64,000 bases of DNA from an uncultured bacterium (GCA_903829945.1 CAIKRV010000066.1:40273-104272), one strand, 5' to 3'; positions 36,810 to 46,431 are shown, numbered from the stretch's first letter. Notes: generated by a model not told the origin, from the letters alone. Translations and numbers: made by a program.

Positions 36810-37741
36810 GCCAATTCAGCTACTTCATCCAAATCAAAACGAACCAATTGAACAAATTTATTCACACGTTCATTGATTTCATTGATAGTTAAATGCTGTA
36901 AGCGTTCCGTTCCAAACTTTTCTACACAAAAGGAAGCCATCGCACTTCCGTATATAACGCCGCGCTTCATGTTTTGGAAGGAAATATTATTTGTTTTAGC
37001 TAAATAAGAGATAAATCCGCCTGCAAAGGTATCACCGGCACCCGTCGGGTCAAATACTTCCTCTAATGGCAAGGCAGGAGCATAAAAAACTTCTTCGCCA
37101 TAAAATAATAAGGCCCCATGTTCCCCTTTTTTAATAATTAAATATTTTGGGCCCATTGCTCTAATGATTTTCGATGCTTTTACCAATGAATATTCTCCGG
37201 AAAGTTGACGTGCCTCTTCATCATTGACAATTAAAATATCTACCAGTTTCAGTGTTTCTTTCAATGGTTCTAAGGCAATATCCATCCAAAAATTCATCGT
37301 ATCCATGGCTACCAATTTAGGACGTACCTTCAATTGTTCGATGACAGATTTTTGTACCTGCGGACTTAAGTTACCAAGCAATAAAAAATCGCAATGGGTA
37401 TAAGATTCCGGCAAAATAGGATTAAAATCTGCCAGCACATTTAGTTCAGTGATTAAAGTATCTCTTGAATTTAAATCATTATGATATTTGCCGCTCCAGA
37501 AAAAAGTTTTACCGTCCTTTTTAATGTCCACCCCTTCCAAATCAATGCCTTTAGCACTTAACATATTCATGGCTGATTCAGGGAAATCATTACCAACCAC
37601 TGATACAATTTTTATATCTTTTGCAAAATAGGAAGAACATAATCCAATATAAGTGGCTGCCCCGCCTATAATTTTATCAGTTTTTCCGAAGGGTGTTTCA
37701 ATGGCATCAAATGCCATAGAACCTACAATTACAAGACTCAT
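36806..37741 (-). CDS. PfkB family carbohydrate kinase
   Basis: The 311-residue kinase starts MSLVIVGSMAFDAIETPFG and has the substrate loop IIGGAATYIGLCSS. The C-terminal signature is FDPTGAGDTFAGGFISYLA, with the catalytic Asp in GAGD. It belongs to the ribokinase fold and phosphorylates a sugar or nucleoside; the substrate (fructose, adenosine, ribose or other) cannot be assigned. MDTMNFWMDIALEPLKETL and ILIVNDEEARQL are typical of a Bacteroidota subgroup annotated as sugar kinase. Its stop overlaps the convergent cytochrome b5 gene by 4 bp. Confidence 0.93.
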   Translation of the reverse strand: MSLVIVGSMAFDAIETPFGKTDKIIGGAATYIGLCSSYFAKDIKIVSVVGNDFPESAMNMLSAKGIDLEGVDIKKDGKTFFWSGKYHNDLNSRDTLITELNVLADFNPILPESYTHCDFLLLGNLSPQVQKSVIEQLKVRPKLVAMDTMNFWMDIALEPLKETLKLVDILIVNDEEARQLSGEYSLVKASKIIRAMGPKYLIIKKGEHGALLFYGEEVFYAPALPLEEVFDPTGAGDTFAGGFISYLAKTNNISFQNMKRGVIYGSAMASFCVEKFGTERLQHLTINEINERVNKFVQLVRFDLDEVAELA

Positions 37742-37792
37742 ACTATAGTTTTAAAGCCGCAAAGGTAAGTAATTATGGAGATTTCGAATCAA

Positions 37793-38431
37793 CTAATATC
37801 CTACTGCACTGATAAAATGCCTGATAATACCCGGGAAAAGCAACACACTAAGTATTAATCCCGCAAAAGCCCCACTGATATGGGCTTCATGATTTATATT
37901 GCCACGCATTTTTTTGCTGGCATAAATACTAAAGGCAATATATAAGATAGCAAATATCGGCGCCGGTAAGCCGATTGGAATAAACATCATGGATATTTTA
38001 GTAGCCGGCTCAAATAAAATAAAGCTGAATAAAACAGCGGTGATGGCACCGGAAGCTCCTAAGGAATTGTAACTCGGATGATCCTTATGCTGAAATACAC
38101 TTGGAATATTGGCTAAAATTATGCTTAAAATGTAAATTAATCCAAAAAACAAATGCCCAATGGGCCCAATATAAGCCACCATGATTTGCTCAAGCGGAAA
38201 TGCGAAAAAATAATAACTCACCATATTAAAGGCTAAATGGGCAATATCACCATGAATAAACCCGGAGCTCAATACACTTAAATATTTTTTACCATGCACT
38301 ACTGAATAAGGATTAAGCATCCACTCATGGGCTTTGCGTCGATTTTTAAAAGCCACCCAGCTCATAAGTATGGTAACAGCGAAAATAAACGCAGCTACCG
38401 GATAATCCCAGAAATTGAAATCCTGATTCAT
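37793..38431 (-). CDS. Rhomboid-family intramembrane serine protease
   Basis: The 212-residue protein has about six transmembrane helices. The catalytic Ser is S127 in NSLGASGAI and the catalytic His is H184 in HEAHISGAFAG. The conserved HLAFNM motif is in the second helix region (VVHGKKYLSVLSSGFIHGDI then AHLAFNM). It cleaves membrane proteins within the bilayer; substrates are unknown. It lies 51 bp after the start of the PfkB gene, on the same strand, and may form an operon with it. Confidence 0.93.
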   Translation of the reverse strand: MNQDFNFWDYPVAAFIFAVTILMSWVAFKNRRKAHEWMLNPYSVVHGKKYLSVLSSGFIHGDIAHLAFNMVSYYFFAFPLEQIMVAYIGPIGHLFFGLIYILSIILANIPSVFQHKDHPSYNSLGASGAITAVLFSFILFEPATKISMMFIPIGLPAPIFAILYIAFSIYASKKMRGNINHEAHISGAFAGLILSVLLFPGIIRHFISAVGY

Positions 38432-38651
38432 GATGCAAAGGTCGTGAAAAACCTTGATTTCATATATTTTACACCAATTTGTGCCTAGATCTCATTCATT
38501 AATCTATCATTCAATAACTTGGATAAAATTTACCATAAATATCGAAGAAGTAAGCTATTCATCCCACCGATGGCAGTAAAAGCTTAAATACTGAGCATCA
38601 AAGAGATTAAAAAAAATTAAATCTTGATTAAGCAAATCTTAAAAAATTCAT

Positions 38652-38659
38652 TACTTTTG
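38652..38659 (+). promoter_or_regulatory. -7 promoter box for tRNA-Gly
   Basis: TACTTTTG is a perfect match located 19 bases before the tRNA start. A TTG at 38624-38626 is farther away than usual (25 nt). Confidence 0.5.
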
Positions 38660-38678
38660 CAGGGCTTTTTTAAAAACT

Positions 38679-38754
<76 letters not shown>

Positions 38755-38758
38755 ATAG

Positions 38759-38786
38759 AAAAGCCGGTAGCGATACCGGCTTTTTT
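38759..38786 (+). terminator. Terminator after tRNA-Gly
   Basis: The stem AAGCCGGTA (38761-38769) pairs with TACCGGCTT (38774-38782) with a GCGA loop and a T-run. It separates the two tRNA genes. Confidence 0.9.
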
Positions 38787-38840
38787 AAATTTGAAAACAA
38801 TTACATAAGGTGATTGTTGTAGTAAAGATTAAGAATAGGA

Positions 38841-38871
38841 TTTGCGAGCTGGTAAATAATAATTATCTTTG
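38841..38871 (+). promoter_or_regulatory. Promoter of tRNA-Leu
   Basis: TTTG (38841-38844) and TATCTTTG (38864-38871) are separated by exactly 19 nt, the canonical Bacteroidota -33/-7 arrangement. The tRNA starts 18 bases later. Confidence 0.7.
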
Positions 38872-38888
38872 CAATCTGTTAAAATTTT

Positions 38889-38973
38889 GCTCTGGTGGTG
38901 GAATTGGTAGACACGCAGGACTTAAAATCCTGTGATCATTGCGATCGTGCGGGTTCAAGTCCCGCCCGGAGTA
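38889..38973 (+). tRNA. tRNA-Leu (anticodon TAA)
   Basis: An 85-nt class II tRNA. The acceptor GCTCTGG pairs with CCGGAGT, including a terminal G-U. The anticodon arm is CAGGA-CTTAAAA-TCCTG. A long variable arm (TGATCATTGCGATCG) precedes the T arm GCGGG-TTCAAGT-CCCGC. The discriminator is A. CCA is not encoded, unlike in the neighbouring tRNA-Gly. Confidence 0.97.
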
Positions 38974-39646
38974 CAAAATTTAAAAAAATTAAAAATCGAT
39001 CTCGATTTTTATCTGTTTAATGTAATCCCTTTAATTGTTTTACCCTCCTTTAATATTGCTTACTTTGCTTATGCTAGCGTACTTAGTAAATTTAGTATTA
39101 CAATCAATCCAATAAAAATACCCAATGCCGATATTAGGCTGAAACTATTTTTATTTACAAATGCCATAATCTCTACAATAACAACAAGTATTGCTATTGC
39201 TAGTGGCTAAGTAATAAATGACATTAGGTGCACAGCTAACATTAAAATATTATGGGAAAAATACTTTCCAAATATTTAACTTCCTATAATTATTTACAAG
39301 CCTTATGTCCAATTCTTTTGGTTACCATGCCTTTCATAAATTTTACAAATCAATTCTTTTTCTAACGGTTATTTCATTCGTCATTTTCCAACAATTGTCT
39401 ATCACATAAAATTAGGCGTATTCCAGTTCTCCAAACTTGTAATTTAGTCGATCAGTAAAAATTAAAAAGTCTTAGAAAACTTGCCAAGTTTTAGCCTAAT
39501 TGATGGGGATGCCTACAAACTATGATATTCATCAACTAAAAATTGAAATATTAATTTTATAACATATTATTTATCAATTACTTAAAAGGATATTCGCCAA
39601 AGGCATAAATTTACGTTTTGGTTAATATTTAATAATAATTTAATAC
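38974..39646. other. About 670-bp AT-rich gap without a supported gene
   Basis: A plus-strand reading frame beginning inside tRNA-Leu (38932-39210) is hydrophobic but cannot be a gene from that start. The opposite strand of 39060-39190 also gives a short hydrophobic frame. Either could be a decayed membrane-protein gene, but nothing is conserved enough to call. The rest shows no hairpin terminator or repeat. Confidence 0.4.
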
Positions 39647-39654
39647 TATCTTTG
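39647..39654 (+). promoter_or_regulatory. -7 promoter box for the sterol-desaturase family gene
   Basis: TATCTTTG is a perfect match, with a leader of about 46 nt to ATG 39704. Confidence 0.45.
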
Positions 39655-39703
39655 CTCCCCTAATCCACACTACTTAAAACTTACTTTGTAATTTAAAAAT
39701 TGA

Positions 39704-40525
39704 ATGTCCAAGATACAGGCATATTTTAGTTCAGTACCTGATTCTCATCGAATTTACCTTCTCGGGGGTACCATTTTAATATGTTGGCTTATTGAAAATT
39801 TTGTTCCGGTAGTGAACAATTACAAAAAGGGTAAACATTCTATGGTTAATGCCCTTTTTATTTTTCCGGCGGCACCGGTGCAATTTTTATTGGGTGTTAT
39901 TTTAGCTAAAATTATTATTTGGGATACCGCTCATTCCTTTGGTTTCTTAAATATGATTCCGGGCTTTACCAATCCTTGGGTATTGTTTATTGCTACTTTT
40001 TTAGTACTCGATTTATTTGAATATTGTTACCATGTAATCATGCATAAAGTAAAAGCTTTGTGGATGTTTCATGTGGTACACCATAGCGATCAGGTTTGTG
40101 ATGCCACCACCACCCTACGAGAGCATCCGGGAGAAACTTTTGTTCGTCTAAGTTTCTTATGTCTTTTTGTATTTATATCCGGTGCATGTTTTTGGGCACT
40201 TCTTTTCAGACAATTTATTCAAATTGCCTCTAATGTTTTTGTGCATTCCAATTTTAAATTGCCGGCAAAGCTCGAAAAAATTACTTCCTATGTATTTGTT
40301 ACGCCTACATTACATCACGTACACCATCACTATAAACAACCGTTTACAGATACCAATTATGGAGATGTATTAATTATTTGGGATAGAATATTTGGCACTT
40401 ACAGTTCTTTAAAAGACAAAGATATTGTTGTCGGTATTGACACCTATCCTGAAGAAAGAGAAACAGGGAATTTTATCAAACTCATGTTGATGCCTTTCGG
40501 TAAATACAGACAAAGACCTGAGTAA
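39704..40525 (+). CDS. Sterol desaturase / fatty acid hydroxylase family protein
   Basis: The 273-residue membrane protein carries the di-iron histidine boxes of this superfamily: YHVIMHKVKALWMFHVVHHS (HxxxH, then HxxHH) and the later LHHVHHHYKQP. About four hydrophobic helices surround them. It hydroxylates or desaturates a lipid in the inner membrane using oxygen; the substrate (hopanoid, carotenoid, fatty acid or alkylglycerol) is not deducible. It is convergent with a GT87 gene (11-bp gap). Confidence 0.92.
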   Translation: MSKIQAYFSSVPDSHRIYLLGGTILICWLIENFVPVVNNYKKGKHSMVNALFIFPAAPVQFLLGVILAKIIIWDTAHSFGFLNMIPGFTNPWVLFIATFLVLDLFEYCYHVIMHKVKALWMFHVVHHSDQVCDATTTLREHPGETFVRLSFLCLFVFISGACFWALLFRQFIQIASNVFVHSNFKLPAKLEKITSYVFVTPTLHHVHHHYKQPFTDTNYGDVLIIWDRIFGTYSSLKDKDIVVGIDTYPEERETGNFIKLMLMPFGKYRQRPE

Positions 40526-40536
40526 TTATACTGCTG

Positions 40537-41805
40537 CTATATCTTTGCTTCCGCTTCTTTGGTGGGACGCCATAGCAAATAAAAAAACATCAGAACTAAA
40601 GTCCAAGTAACTACACTGTATCCTTCCAAATAATGGTACAAATAATTTCCTACCGTATCTTTTCCTACAAAAGAAAATAAAACCACAAATACACTAATCA
40701 AGTAAAAAAAGAATTTGTCTGCAATTCCTTTTAGTTGCCAATAATACAAGGCAAAAATGGCATAGACCAATACCAATGATACCAAATGATATTCCCAGGT
40801 AATCCCGGATAGCAAATGCATAGCAATAAATACAATTGCAATGCCGCGCAAAGTGTTTTTCTTATAAACCAAGCGCTCCCAAAGCAAAAACATCATCATG
40901 GCAGCAGCCATTCCTAAAAAGCTGAATTTATAAATCAATGCAGCCTTCGCTTCACTCACTCGGAATAATTGATAATTAAAGCCCGGTTCCGCGGAACTTG
41001 GTAAACAAATTTTAAAAATACTCGCTGCTAAACTTTGATTATGAAATTCAGGTTCTACCCTGCCTTCTTTAAATGGTTGCAGGAAGGTATAATAATAATT
41101 TTGCAAATCATGCAAACCTGTATTCCAACCTCTAAATACAATGGGTAATGCCAGACATAGCATTGCCGCCATGGATAATTTTAAAATAATCCGAGGTTTG
41201 CTCCGTAGCACTAACCACGGAATAAAAAATACCGGCAATACTTTTATAAAAGCAGCGATGACTAAATATGCGGAAGCTTTCGTTTCTTTATTTTGAAAGG
41301 AAGCCACAATCGATGCCAAACATAAAACCAACATCAATTCATTCATCTGAACAAATAAAGTATGGTACCAGAAAAAACGAAATGAAAAGGCTACCCCTAA
41401 AAACATCACCAACTTTATTTTCTTACTATCCGAAATAAATCGGGAAAGGATATTTTGGGAAAGAGAAATGGCAAGCAAAAAAAGAAGAAAATTTATAAAG
41501 GTATAAATACTGGCTGCAACCTTTAAAGGGAATAAAGCAAAAAATTGGAACAACATTGCTGCAAATGGCGGATAAATGTATCGCTCTGCTCCACCAATTC
41601 TGCTATACAAATCTACACCGTTGAAAAAGTTTTTTCCGGCTGTCCAGAAAACATTGAAATCGCTACTTGGACCGATACGCATGCCATTGAGGATGGAATA
41701 AACTATCATAAATACCCCAATACCGCAATAAAGCATCACATAGCGCTTGTCCTTTAATCTCTGGACATCTATTAGAAAATAGGACAATATTTTTTCCTTG
41801 GACAT
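40537..41805 (-). CDS. GT87-family (DUF2029) polyprenyl-phosphate-sugar glycosyltransferase-like membrane protein
   Basis: With ATG 41805 the protein has 422 residues and about ten transmembrane helices. The conserved GT-C region reads SSDFNVFWTAGKNFFNGVDL, then YIYPPFAAMLFQFFALFPL, as in mannosyltransferases of the DUF2029/GT87 family. The aspartate in SSDF in the first periplasmic loop is the probable catalytic residue. Upstream in-frame ATGs, as far as 41943, would add residues that look non-coding. A perfect -7 box ends only 5 bases before this ATG, which suggests leaderless translation. It is divergent from ftsK. Confidence 0.8.
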   Translation of the reverse strand: MSKEKILSYFLIDVQRLKDKRYVMLYCGIGVFMIVYSILNGMRIGPSSDFNVFWTAGKNFFNGVDLYSRIGGAERYIYPPFAAMLFQFFALFPLKVAASIYTFINFLLFLLAISLSQNILSRFISDSKKIKLVMFLGVAFSFRFFWYHTLFVQMNELMLVLCLASIVASFQNKETKASAYLVIAAFIKVLPVFFIPWLVLRSKPRIILKLSMAAMLCLALPIVFRGWNTGLHDLQNYYYTFLQPFKEGRVEPEFHNQSLAASIFKICLPSSAEPGFNYQLFRVSEAKAALIYKFSFLGMAAAMMMFLLWERLVYKKNTLRGIAIVFIAMHLLSGITWEYHLVSLVLVYAIFALYYWQLKGIADKFFFYLISVFVVLFSFVGKDTVGNYLYHYLEGYSVVTWTLVLMFFYLLWRPTKEAEAKI

Positions 41806-41809
41806 ATTG

Positions 41810-41817
41810 CAAAGATA
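41810..41817 (-). promoter_or_regulatory. -7 promoter box for the GT87 gene
   Basis: The minus-strand TATCTTTG is perfect, but so close to ATG 41805 that transcription would start at or within 1-2 bases of the start codon. Confidence 0.4.
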
Positions 41818-41993
41818 ACAATTCATTGCATTTAGCCGCATTTGGAAATCAAGGAGATGTTTTAAAACCGTGTATATCCTCGGATGTGAATACAAATTCA
41901 TGATTTTTTCAGTCAAGAAATTAACAATGGAATAAAATAGCAAAAAAAATCAGGATTAACAGAATTTAACAATGAAAGGGGCAAGTTTTTGCA

Positions 41994-42001
41994 TACTTTT
42001 G
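41994..42001 (+). promoter_or_regulatory. -7 promoter box for ftsK
   Basis: TACTTTTG is perfect and gives a leader of about 20 nt to ATG 42025. Confidence 0.55.
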
Positions 42002-42024
42002 TATAATAAACATCGGCAAAGTAA

Positions 42025-44415
42025 ATGGCTGAAAATACAGTTAGAAATACTATACGAACAAGCGCACCCAAAGAAACAAAGCCACCAAAGGAAATTGTGA
42101 AGCAGTCCTTTTGGGGGACTTATGGTGAACGTATTAAAAAAATCAGTGGCTTGATACTGATGGGCTCTTCCGTATTTTTATTTTTTGCCTTTATCAGTTA
42201 TTTATTTACTTGGCAGCCCGACCAAAGTTTGGTCAGTTCGGAATTACCTGCCAACCCCAATCCATCCTCTGCATCCAATTGGATGGGCATTATTGGTGCA
42301 TGGGCATCCAATTTATTTATTCATAATTGGTTTGGACTTTCATCATTTTTATTAATCCCGCTTTTTTTCCTGTTAGGATATAAAATCATTTTTGACCTGA
42401 AGAAATTTTCTTTAATTAAGGTCGGCAGCATCCTGTTATTTTTTACAGTATTTATTTCTGTTGTATTGGCATTTATTTTTAGCAATACTCCGGAACTGGA
42501 TTATTTGGGAGGCATTTTTGGCTCCGAAATGCAAGTATGGATACGAGGAATGATCGGCGCAATTGGATTAGTAATATTTTTAATGTTGGCGCTTTTGGTA
42601 TTCTTGGTTATTAACTTTAACATTAATTTATTAATCCCCAAATTTGCCTTCTTAAGACACTCCATTGCCAGTACTGAACCTGAGGAATCCCTACATCCTG
42701 ACCCGATGGATGATGATATAACCATGGAAGATGAAGAGGAAGAAAACGAAGAAGAAGAGGATGAAGAGGAAGAAGAGGATACCGATGAGGAAATTAATTT
42801 AATTACCAGAAAAGAAAGACTTGTTCACGAAAAAGAAATTAATGTTGATTTTGAAATAAAAGGTTTACCTACCAAAACGCCAATACCGAGTGAAGTGAGC
42901 AATGAACAATACGCTGAAGAAATTAGTAATACTGGCTCTTGGTACAAATATCCGCACCTTAAATTATTGCGTGAACATAAAAGCAATAATGCCAAAGTTG
43001 ATGAAGTAGAGCTTCAGCAGCGTAAAGATTTAATTGTAGAAACGCTCGAAAATTATAAAATTAAAATTGATAAAATCGAGGCAACCATTGGACCTACGGT
43101 TACCCTATATGAAATTATACCCGCTCCGGGAATCCGTATATCCAAAATAAAAAGTTTGGAAGATGATATTGCCTTAAGCTTATCAGCTTTAGGAATTCGT
43201 ATTATTGCACCGATGCCGGGTAAAGGAACTGTGGGTATAGAAGTACCGAATAAACATCCGGAAATGGTATCCATGATGGAGGCATTAGCTTCTGATGCCT
43301 ATCAAAACAGCACTGCAGATTTACCGGTAGTATTAGGACGTACCATTTCTAATGAAGTATATGTAACAGACTTAGCAAAAATGCCTCACTTGCTGATGGC
43401 CGGTGCCACCGGACAAGGAAAATCAGTAGGTATTAATACCATTATTGCCTCCATCTTGTATAAAAAACATCCGGAAGATGTGAAGTTTATCATGATTGAC
43501 CCGAAAAAGGTAGAACTAAGTTTATTTAAGAAAATTGAAAAACATTTTCTTCCTGAATTACCGGATGGGCAGGATGCCATCATTACGGATACCAAAATGG
43601 TAGTGGATGTGTTAAAAAGTTTATGCGTAGAAATGGATGACCGCTACGATAAATTAAAAGATGCACAGGTAAGAAACTTAAAAGAATACAATAAAAAAAT
43701 TGAGCGTGGCTTATTAGACACCAATATTCATAAACGTTTGCCTTACGTTATTTTGGTGATTGATGAATTAGCAGACTTAATGATGACTGCCGGCAAAGAA
43801 GTGGAATTGCCTATTGCACGTTTGGCTCAATTAGCGAGAGCCATCGGTATTCATTTAATTGTTGCTACGCAAAGACCATCAGTAAATATTATCACCGGAG
43901 TCATTAAGGCGAATTTCCCGGCACGTTTAGCCTTTAAAGTTAGCTCGGCTATTGACTCTCGAACTATATTAGATGCTAAAGGCGCTGAACAATTAATCGG
44001 CCGTGGTGATATGCTATTCTCCGCCGGCAATGATATGATTCGTATTCAATGTCCGTTTATAGATACGGATGAGGTGGAAGCACTCACCGAATTTATCAGT
44101 GAACAGCCTTATCCGGAACCCTATAAACTTCATATTTATACAGAAGAAAATTCCGGAGGAAATGATAATGCGTTTGATGATGATGTGGATCCTCTATTCC
44201 GTGATGCCGCTCATTTAATTGTTTCTACGCAACAAGGTTCGACTTCCTTATTGCAAAGAAGAATGAAACTTGGTTACAACAGAGCCGGACGATTAATGGA
44301 TCAAATGGAACGCTTAGGGGTAGTTGGACCAAGTAGAGGAAGCACGGCCAGAGAGGTTCTTTTTCATGATGAATCAGCTTTGGAACAATTTTTGTCGAGT
44401 AAAGGGATATATTAA
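42025..44415 (+). CDS. ftsK: DNA translocase FtsK
   Basis: The 796-residue protein has four N-terminal transmembrane helices (about 45-65, 90-115, 125-152, 175-202). A highly acidic linker (MEDEEEENEEEEDEEEEEDT, about 233-255) leads to the motor domain. Walker A is GATGQGKS at 460-467, and Walker B is in YVILVIDELADLMMTA. The sequence ATQRPSVNIITGVIKANFPA is a family hallmark. The C-terminal gamma winged-helix domain (LLQRRMKLGYNRAGRLMDQM) recognises the KOPS-type polarity sequence. It pumps chromosome termini through the division septum and activates XerCD. The lolA-like gene starts 6 bp downstream, so the two are probably co-transcribed. Confidence 0.97.
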   Translation: MAENTVRNTIRTSAPKETKPPKEIVKQSFWGTYGERIKKISGLILMGSSVFLFFAFISYLFTWQPDQSLVSSELPANPNPSSASNWMGIIGAWASNLFIHNWFGLSSFLLIPLFFLLGYKIIFDLKKFSLIKVGSILLFFTVFISVVLAFIFSNTPELDYLGGIFGSEMQVWIRGMIGAIGLVIFLMLALLVFLVINFNINLLIPKFAFLRHSIASTEPEESLHPDPMDDDITMEDEEEENEEEEDEEEEEDTDEEINLITRKERLVHEKEINVDFEIKGLPTKTPIPSEVSNEQYAEEISNTGSWYKYPHLKLLREHKSNNAKVDEVELQQRKDLIVETLENYKIKIDKIEATIGPTVTLYEIIPAPGIRISKIKSLEDDIALSLSALGIRIIAPMPGKGTVGIEVPNKHPEMVSMMEALASDAYQNSTADLPVVLGRTISNEVYVTDLAKMPHLLMAGATGQGKSVGINTIIASILYKKHPEDVKFIMIDPKKVELSLFKKIEKHFLPELPDGQDAIITDTKMVVDVLKSLCVEMDDRYDKLKDAQVRNLKEYNKKIERGLLDTNIHKRLPYVILVIDELADLMMTAGKEVELPIARLAQLARAIGIHLIVATQRPSVNIITGVIKANFPARLAFKVSSAIDSRTILDAKGAEQLIGRGDMLFSAGNDMIRIQCPFIDTDEVEALTEFISEQPYPEPYKLHIYTEENSGGNDNAFDDDVDPLFRDAAHLIVSTQQGSTSLLQRRMKLGYNRAGRLMDQMERLGVVGPSRGSTAREVLFHDESALEQFLSSKGIY

Positions 44416-44421
44416 CAGGTA

Positions 44422-45057
44422 ATGAAACATTTTTTTTACATCTTATTCTCACTAACATTTGTAATTCATTCAGTTAGCGCACAAAATACAGCTAAAGGAA
44501 AGGAAATACTCAGTGCAATGAGCAAAAAATACAAGGGCTACAGCACTATAAAAGCTGACTTTAAATACATTTTGGAGGTACAATCTGAAAAATTTAAAGA
44601 AGAACAAAAAGGCTCCTTTTCCCTGAAAGGTCAAAAATTTCGTTTGGAAATGGGGGAACAAAGCGTAATGTGTGACGGCAAACTCATCTGGACCTATTTA
44701 AAGGATGCTAATGAAGTGCAAGTCAATCGTTTCGATCCTAAAGCAATGAATATTAGTCCTACAGAAATTTTTATCATGTACGAAAAAGGTTTCCTTTATG
44801 CCTATACCGGAGATGAAGGCAACTATGAGGTAATAGAATTAACCCCGAATGACAAAAAAGTTAATTATTTCAAAGTAAAAATATTTGTCGATAAATTAAA
44901 AAAGGTAATTGCCAAAGCTAAAATTTACGAGAAAAATGGGAACATTTTCACATATGAAATTTTAAATCAAGTACCTAATTCACCTATGACGGATAATATG
45001 TTTGTATTTGATAAAACCAAATATCCTAAAGTTACGGTTACTGATTTGACCAAATAA
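44422..45057 (+). CDS. lolA: LolA-like outer-membrane lipoprotein carrier
   Basis: The 211-residue protein has a signal peptide ([20 protein letters not shown]) and a LolA/LolB-fold beta-sheet barrel: [58 protein letters not shown]. It shuttles lipoproteins from the inner to the outer membrane through the periplasm. It follows ftsK by 6 bp; this ftsK-lolA order is common in Bacteroidota. A terminator follows. Confidence 0.93.
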   Translation: MKHFFYILFSLTFVIHSVSAQNTAKGKEILSAMSKKYKGYSTIKADFKYILEVQSEKFKEEQKGSFSLKGQKFRLEMGEQSVMCDGKLIWTYLKDANEVQVNRFDPKAMNISPTEIFIMYEKGFLYAYTGDEGNYEVIELTPNDKKVNYFKVKIFVDKLKKVIAKAKIYEKNGNIFTYEILNQVPNSPMTDNMFVFDKTKYPKVTVTDLTK

Positions 45058-45075
45058 GGTCATCAAAATATTTGC

Positions 45076-45107
45076 AAAAAAGGCAGCCTACGGGTTGCCT
45101 TTTTTAT
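45076..45107 (+). terminator. Terminator of the ftsK-lolA operon
   Basis: The stem AAAAAGGCA pairs with TGCCTTTTT (with inner CC/GG pairs), followed by Ts. Confidence 0.85.
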
Positions 45108-45130
45108 TTGATAGGTAAGCCAAAACACCA

Positions 45131-45162
45131 TTTGGCAATCGAAGGTATATTTTATACTTTTG
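45131..45162 (+). promoter_or_regulatory. Promoter of dut
   Basis: TTTG (45131-45134) and TACTTTTG (45155-45162) are spaced by 20 nt. The predicted leader is about 14 nt to ATG 45180, which decides the dut start. Confidence 0.65.
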
Positions 45163-45179
45163 TAACAAATGTATTTATA

Positions 45180-45617
45180 ATGACGCTTCAAGTTAAAATA
45201 ATCAATCAATCCAATTATCCCCTACCCGCTTACGAAACCTTGCATGCTGCAGGAATGGATTTACGGGCCAATTGTGAAGAAAGTATCAGCATTGCACCAA
45301 TGGAACGCCGATTAATTGGTACAGGCATAAAAATAGCCTTACCCCTAGGATTTGAAGCACAAATAAGACCACGAAGCGGTTTAGCATATAAGAATGGTAT
45401 TACGGTATTAAATTCACCAGGCACCATTGATGCGGATTACAGAGGTGAAATAAAAATATTACTAATTAATTTATCACAAGAAATATTTCATATTCAACCG
45501 GGAGATAGAATTGCACAAATGATAGTAGCAGCACATGAAAAAGTAACCTGGGAATTGAGTGACGCATTAGAAGATTCCGACCGAGGCAGTGGCGGATATG
45601 GTAGTACCGGAAAATAA
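45180..45617 (+). CDS. dut: dUTP diphosphatase (deoxyuridine 5'-triphosphate nucleotidohydrolase)
   Basis: ATG 45180 gives 145 residues starting [18 protein letters not shown]. An earlier in-frame ATG at 45072 lies in the upstream terminator. All five trimeric dUTPase motifs are present: [42 protein letters not shown] and the C-terminal [11 protein letters not shown] arm. It hydrolyses dUTP to dUMP and pyrophosphate, keeping uracil out of DNA and feeding thymidylate synthesis; it follows on from the dcd activity at 15 kb. Confidence 0.97.
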   Translation: MTLQVKIINQSNYPLPAYETLHAAGMDLRANCEESISIAPMERRLIGTGIKIALPLGFEAQIRPRSGLAYKNGITVLNSPGTIDADYRGEIKILLINLSQEIFHIQPGDRIAQMIVAAHEKVTWELSDALEDSDRGSGGYGSTGK

Positions 45618-45679
45618 AAACACAATTCACTTAAGGCAAATAAAATCGGTATCTTTGAAAAGCACAATATTTAATATTC

Positions 45680-46423
45680 ATGAAATACCAACTCGATAAA
45701 ATATCAACCGCGCCTCCTAAATCAATAAAAAAGGAAGCGACCAAAAAGAAATTGGAGCAATTAAAAATTCGTATAAATGATTTACAAAATTTACTTTATG
45801 CGGAAAACAAACATTCACTTTTGGTCATTTTACAAGGCATGGACGCCTCAGGCAAGGATGGATTGGTTCGTCATGTTTTTGGGGCAATGAATCCGGTAGG
45901 CTGTAGAATTTTTGCCTTTAAAAAGCCCAGTGAAGAAGAAATGCGCTATGATTTTTTGTGGCGCATTCACAAAGTGGTACCTCCTAAGGGGATGACCCAT
46001 GTTTTTAATCGCTCACATTATGAAGACGTAGTAGCGCAAAAAGTTCACCGATGGGTAGATGGGGATACCATAAAACAACGTTATCATCGAATTAATGAAT
46101 TTGAAAAATTATTGGTAGAAAACGGGACCATCATCTTTAAATTTTATTTGCACATTTCTAAAGAAGAGCAAATAAAAAGATTGCAAGATCGAATGAGTGA
46201 CCCTGCAAAAATGTGGAAATACAATGAAGAAGATATAAAAGAACGCGGCTTTTGGGATAAATATATGAATGCATACGAACTGGCATTTAATCATTGTTCC
46301 GAAAATGGAAAATGGAATATTATTCCTGCTGATGCTAATTGGTATAAGGAATATTTGGTCGCTGAAAAAATTGTCAGCGAATTAGAATCCTTGAAGATGA
46401 AGTTCCCGGGTATGAAAAAATAA
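45680..46423 (+). CDS. PPK2-family polyphosphate:nucleotide phosphotransferase
   Basis: The 247-residue kinase shows Walker A GMDASGKDGL (53-62), VFGAMNPVGCRIFAFKKPSE and the Walker B/lid region THVFNRSHYEDVVAQKVH. The downstream block is RFLWRI-like here (DFLWRIHKVVPPKG). PPK2 enzymes phosphorylate nucleoside mono- or diphosphates with polyphosphate, or the reverse. The class (I, II or III) cannot be assigned from sequence alone; its length fits class I or III one-domain enzymes. It is followed 8 bp later by a CHAD-domain gene, a polyphosphate-binding domain. Confidence 0.93.
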   Translation: MKYQLDKISTAPPKSIKKEATKKKLEQLKIRINDLQNLLYAENKHSLLVILQGMDASGKDGLVRHVFGAMNPVGCRIFAFKKPSEEEMRYDFLWRIHKVVPPKGMTHVFNRSHYEDVVAQKVHRWVDGDTIKQRYHRINEFEKLLVENGTIIFKFYLHISKEEQIKRLQDRMSDPAKMWKYNEEDIKERGFWDKYMNAYELAFNHCSENGKWNIIPADANWYKEYLVAEKIVSELESLKMKFPGMKK

Positions 46424-46431
46424 ATAATTGA

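Noticed and set aside
38932..39210. 92-codon hydrophobic reading frame starting inside tRNA-Leu
   Set aside because: Its start lies within the tRNA gene and no family resemblance is seen; it is likely chance or a remnant.
41806..41943. Longer N-terminus of the GT87 protein
   Set aside because: The added residues do not look like family sequence and cross the promoter box.
45072..45179. Longer start for dut
   Set aside because: It would include the upstream terminator and the promoter; ATG 45180 fits both the promoter and family length.
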